From Kiritimatiellia bacterium (lineage in GTDB: Bacteria > Verrucomicrobiota > Kiritimatiellia > RFP12 > UBA1067), in the NCBI GenBank assembly GCA_017459225.1, contig JAFUDL010000350.1, positions 1 to 5,791 on the forward strand: a stretch of DNA of 5,791 nucleotides, given 5' to 3'. Positions 4,739 to 5,791 of this stretch are shown piece after piece (position 1 is the stretch's first letter; each line of letters begins with the position of its first letter). The translations under genes were made by a program, and so were the position numbers. The notes under the pieces are model-generated. The model saw only the letters and a program-made list of their open reading frames with translations, was not told the origin of the DNA and did no database searches.

Positions 4739-5791
4739 CTATTCGTCGCCTGCGATGTAGCGCAGGCGCTCGGTTGACTCCTGCACCGTGCCGGCGTGAA
4801 TGCCGCGCTGGCGATCGAGCTCGAACACGAGCGGATACGACATCAGCCTGAACCGGCGGCGCAGAAGGTCGTCTCCGCAGTCGTTGAAGAAGCGGCGTGC
4901 TGCGTCGAGGCGGGCTGCGATCGCGTCAAGAACCTCTGGCGGATACGTGGAGCCGGAACGGGCGTTCTTCACCGAGACAGAGAGGAAGGCGTCCATGAGC
5001 GTTGCGTGAAGCTGCCGCAGCAGCTCGCCGCCACGCTCGCCGTAGAAGAGCCGCCAATGCTCGTCGAGTGCGGCCGCGGGGTTGAAGGCGGCTCCGCCCC
5101 ACTGCGCCCGGAAGGCGCAGTACGTCTCGTAGTAGAAATGCAGGCACACGGCGAAATCCGGAGCTGGCGACGGGTAGATGCCCGTCTCTACGTTGATTCC
5201 CACGTCGCCGAGACTGTCGCCGAAGGCCGCGATCATCTCTGGAAGAAACTCGTTCGCGACGGCGTGCTCGAAGCAGGTGTTGCCGGCGTTGTACGTCCAT
5301 ATCTGGCGCACGGGGCGCCCACCGAGGGCGGCCTGCCAGCGGCGCATTATGTCCACGCTCACCCTCCTCGCCTCGGGATTGCGAATGAAGCGCGGCATCT
5401 TCGCGAGGCACACTCCCGCCTCCACGTTGTCGGGCAGGCGCCTGTAGCGCGGCAGCAGAGGCGGATACACGCACCCCGCGTACGGAAGAACGATCAACCT
5501 CTTCCCCGGCAGGCTCTTCGCTATGCCCTCCGCAAGACGGCGGTAGAACCTTCCGTAGATGTCCGCATACCACGCGGTGGCGCCAAGCGCGAGATGTTCG
5601 TCGGTGATCAGGCCCTCCCGCTTCACCGCGTCCTTGGACTGCATGACCTGGAGTGGACAGAACGCGTCGCACTGTCCGAACACGCAGTACCTTTCGTTGC
5701 TGTAGAGAAGCCCCTGCCTCTGCGCGCCGCCCGACGCATACAGCCTCTCGTGCGAGCGCACCAGATCGTCCGCGAAGTCGAGATTCGTCAC
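4739..5791 (-). CDS. DUF4838-type glycosidase-like protein (partial, N-terminus beyond right edge)
   Basis: The frame is open from base 5791 to a TAG at 4741-4739, giving 350 residues. The first codon, GTG, is at the window edge, so it is probably an internal valine rather than a start. I place it with DUF4838 proteins, uncharacterised TIM-barrel proteins allied to glycoside hydrolases, from the pattern ATAWYADIYGRFYRRLAEGI (71-90), the strand RLIVLPYAGCVYPP (98-111), DNVEAGVCL (121-129), the WTYNAGN segment (166-172), NVETGIYPSPAPDF (200-213) with an acidic residue after a strand, and the WRLFYG-like helix (246-251). Such proteins are usually large, often secreted, and common in polysaccharide-degrading Bacteroidetes, Verrucomicrobia and Lentisphaerae; a signal peptide would lie outside the window. 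Cysteines are frequent in the first half (including CDAFCP, 41-46), which is odd for a simple secreted hydrolase. The substrate is unknown. The family call is from memory of patterns and is moderate. Confidence 0.65.
   Translation of the reverse strand: MTNLDFADDLVRSHERLYASGGAQRQGLLYSNERYCVFGQCDAFCPLQVMQSKDAVKREGLITDEHLALGATAWYADIYGRFYRRLAEGIAKSLPGKRLIVLPYAGCVYPPLLPRYRRLPDNVEAGVCLAKMPRFIRNPEARRVSVDIMRRWQAALGGRPVRQIWTYNAGNTCFEHAVANEFLPEMIAAFGDSLGDVGINVETGIYPSPAPDFAVCLHFYYETYCAFRAQWGGAAFNPAAALDEHWRLFYGERGGELLRQLHATLMDAFLSVSVKNARSGSTYPPEVLDAIAARLDAARRFFNDCGDDLLRRRFRLMSYPLVFELDRQRGIHAGTVQESTERLRYIAGDE

Overview
The window is a GC-rich bacterial chromosomal segment holding seven genes: four that read as complete housekeeping genes, two small or less familiar ones, and partial genes at both edges. 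No rRNA, tRNA, CRISPR array, insertion sequence or integration scar is visible. Taxonomy can only be guessed. High GC, a family DUF4838 protein, and a dihydrouridine synthase resembling the divergent Bacteroidales/PVC-type family together suggest the Verrucomicrobiota/Lentisphaerota/Kiritimatiellota neighbourhood. This is inference, not proof.

Layout from left to right. On the minus strand (1-1470), thymidylate kinase (tmk) is followed, after a 3-nt gap, by a dihydrouridine synthase (Dus) gene that runs off the left edge. A 231-bp AT-richer intergenic region (1471-1701) lies between these and the plus-strand genes and carries promoters facing both ways. On the plus strand (1702-3014), a 64-codon arginine-rich ORF of unknown function overlaps the start of tilS (tRNA-Ile lysidine synthetase) in a TGATG junction. 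The 3' end of tilS overlaps by 32 bp the convergent minus-strand gene for an RluA-type pseudouridine synthase (2983-3930). That gene is preceded, after a 3-nt gap, by a gene for a protein made only of two PAS-like domains (3934-4650). The pair has its own sigma70-like promoter in the gap 4651-4738. The right edge (4739-5791) is the C-terminal part of a DUF4838-type, glycosidase-like protein.

Three unrelated RNA-modification enzymes (Dus, TilS, RluA type) sit within about 4 kb, together with dTMP kinase. They lie in at least three transcription units, so this is loose clustering rather than one operon. The two least expected items are the highly basic small ORF ahead of tilS, whose predicted transcription start falls on or next to its ATG (apparently leaderless), and the PAS-only protein coupled to a pseudouridine synthase.
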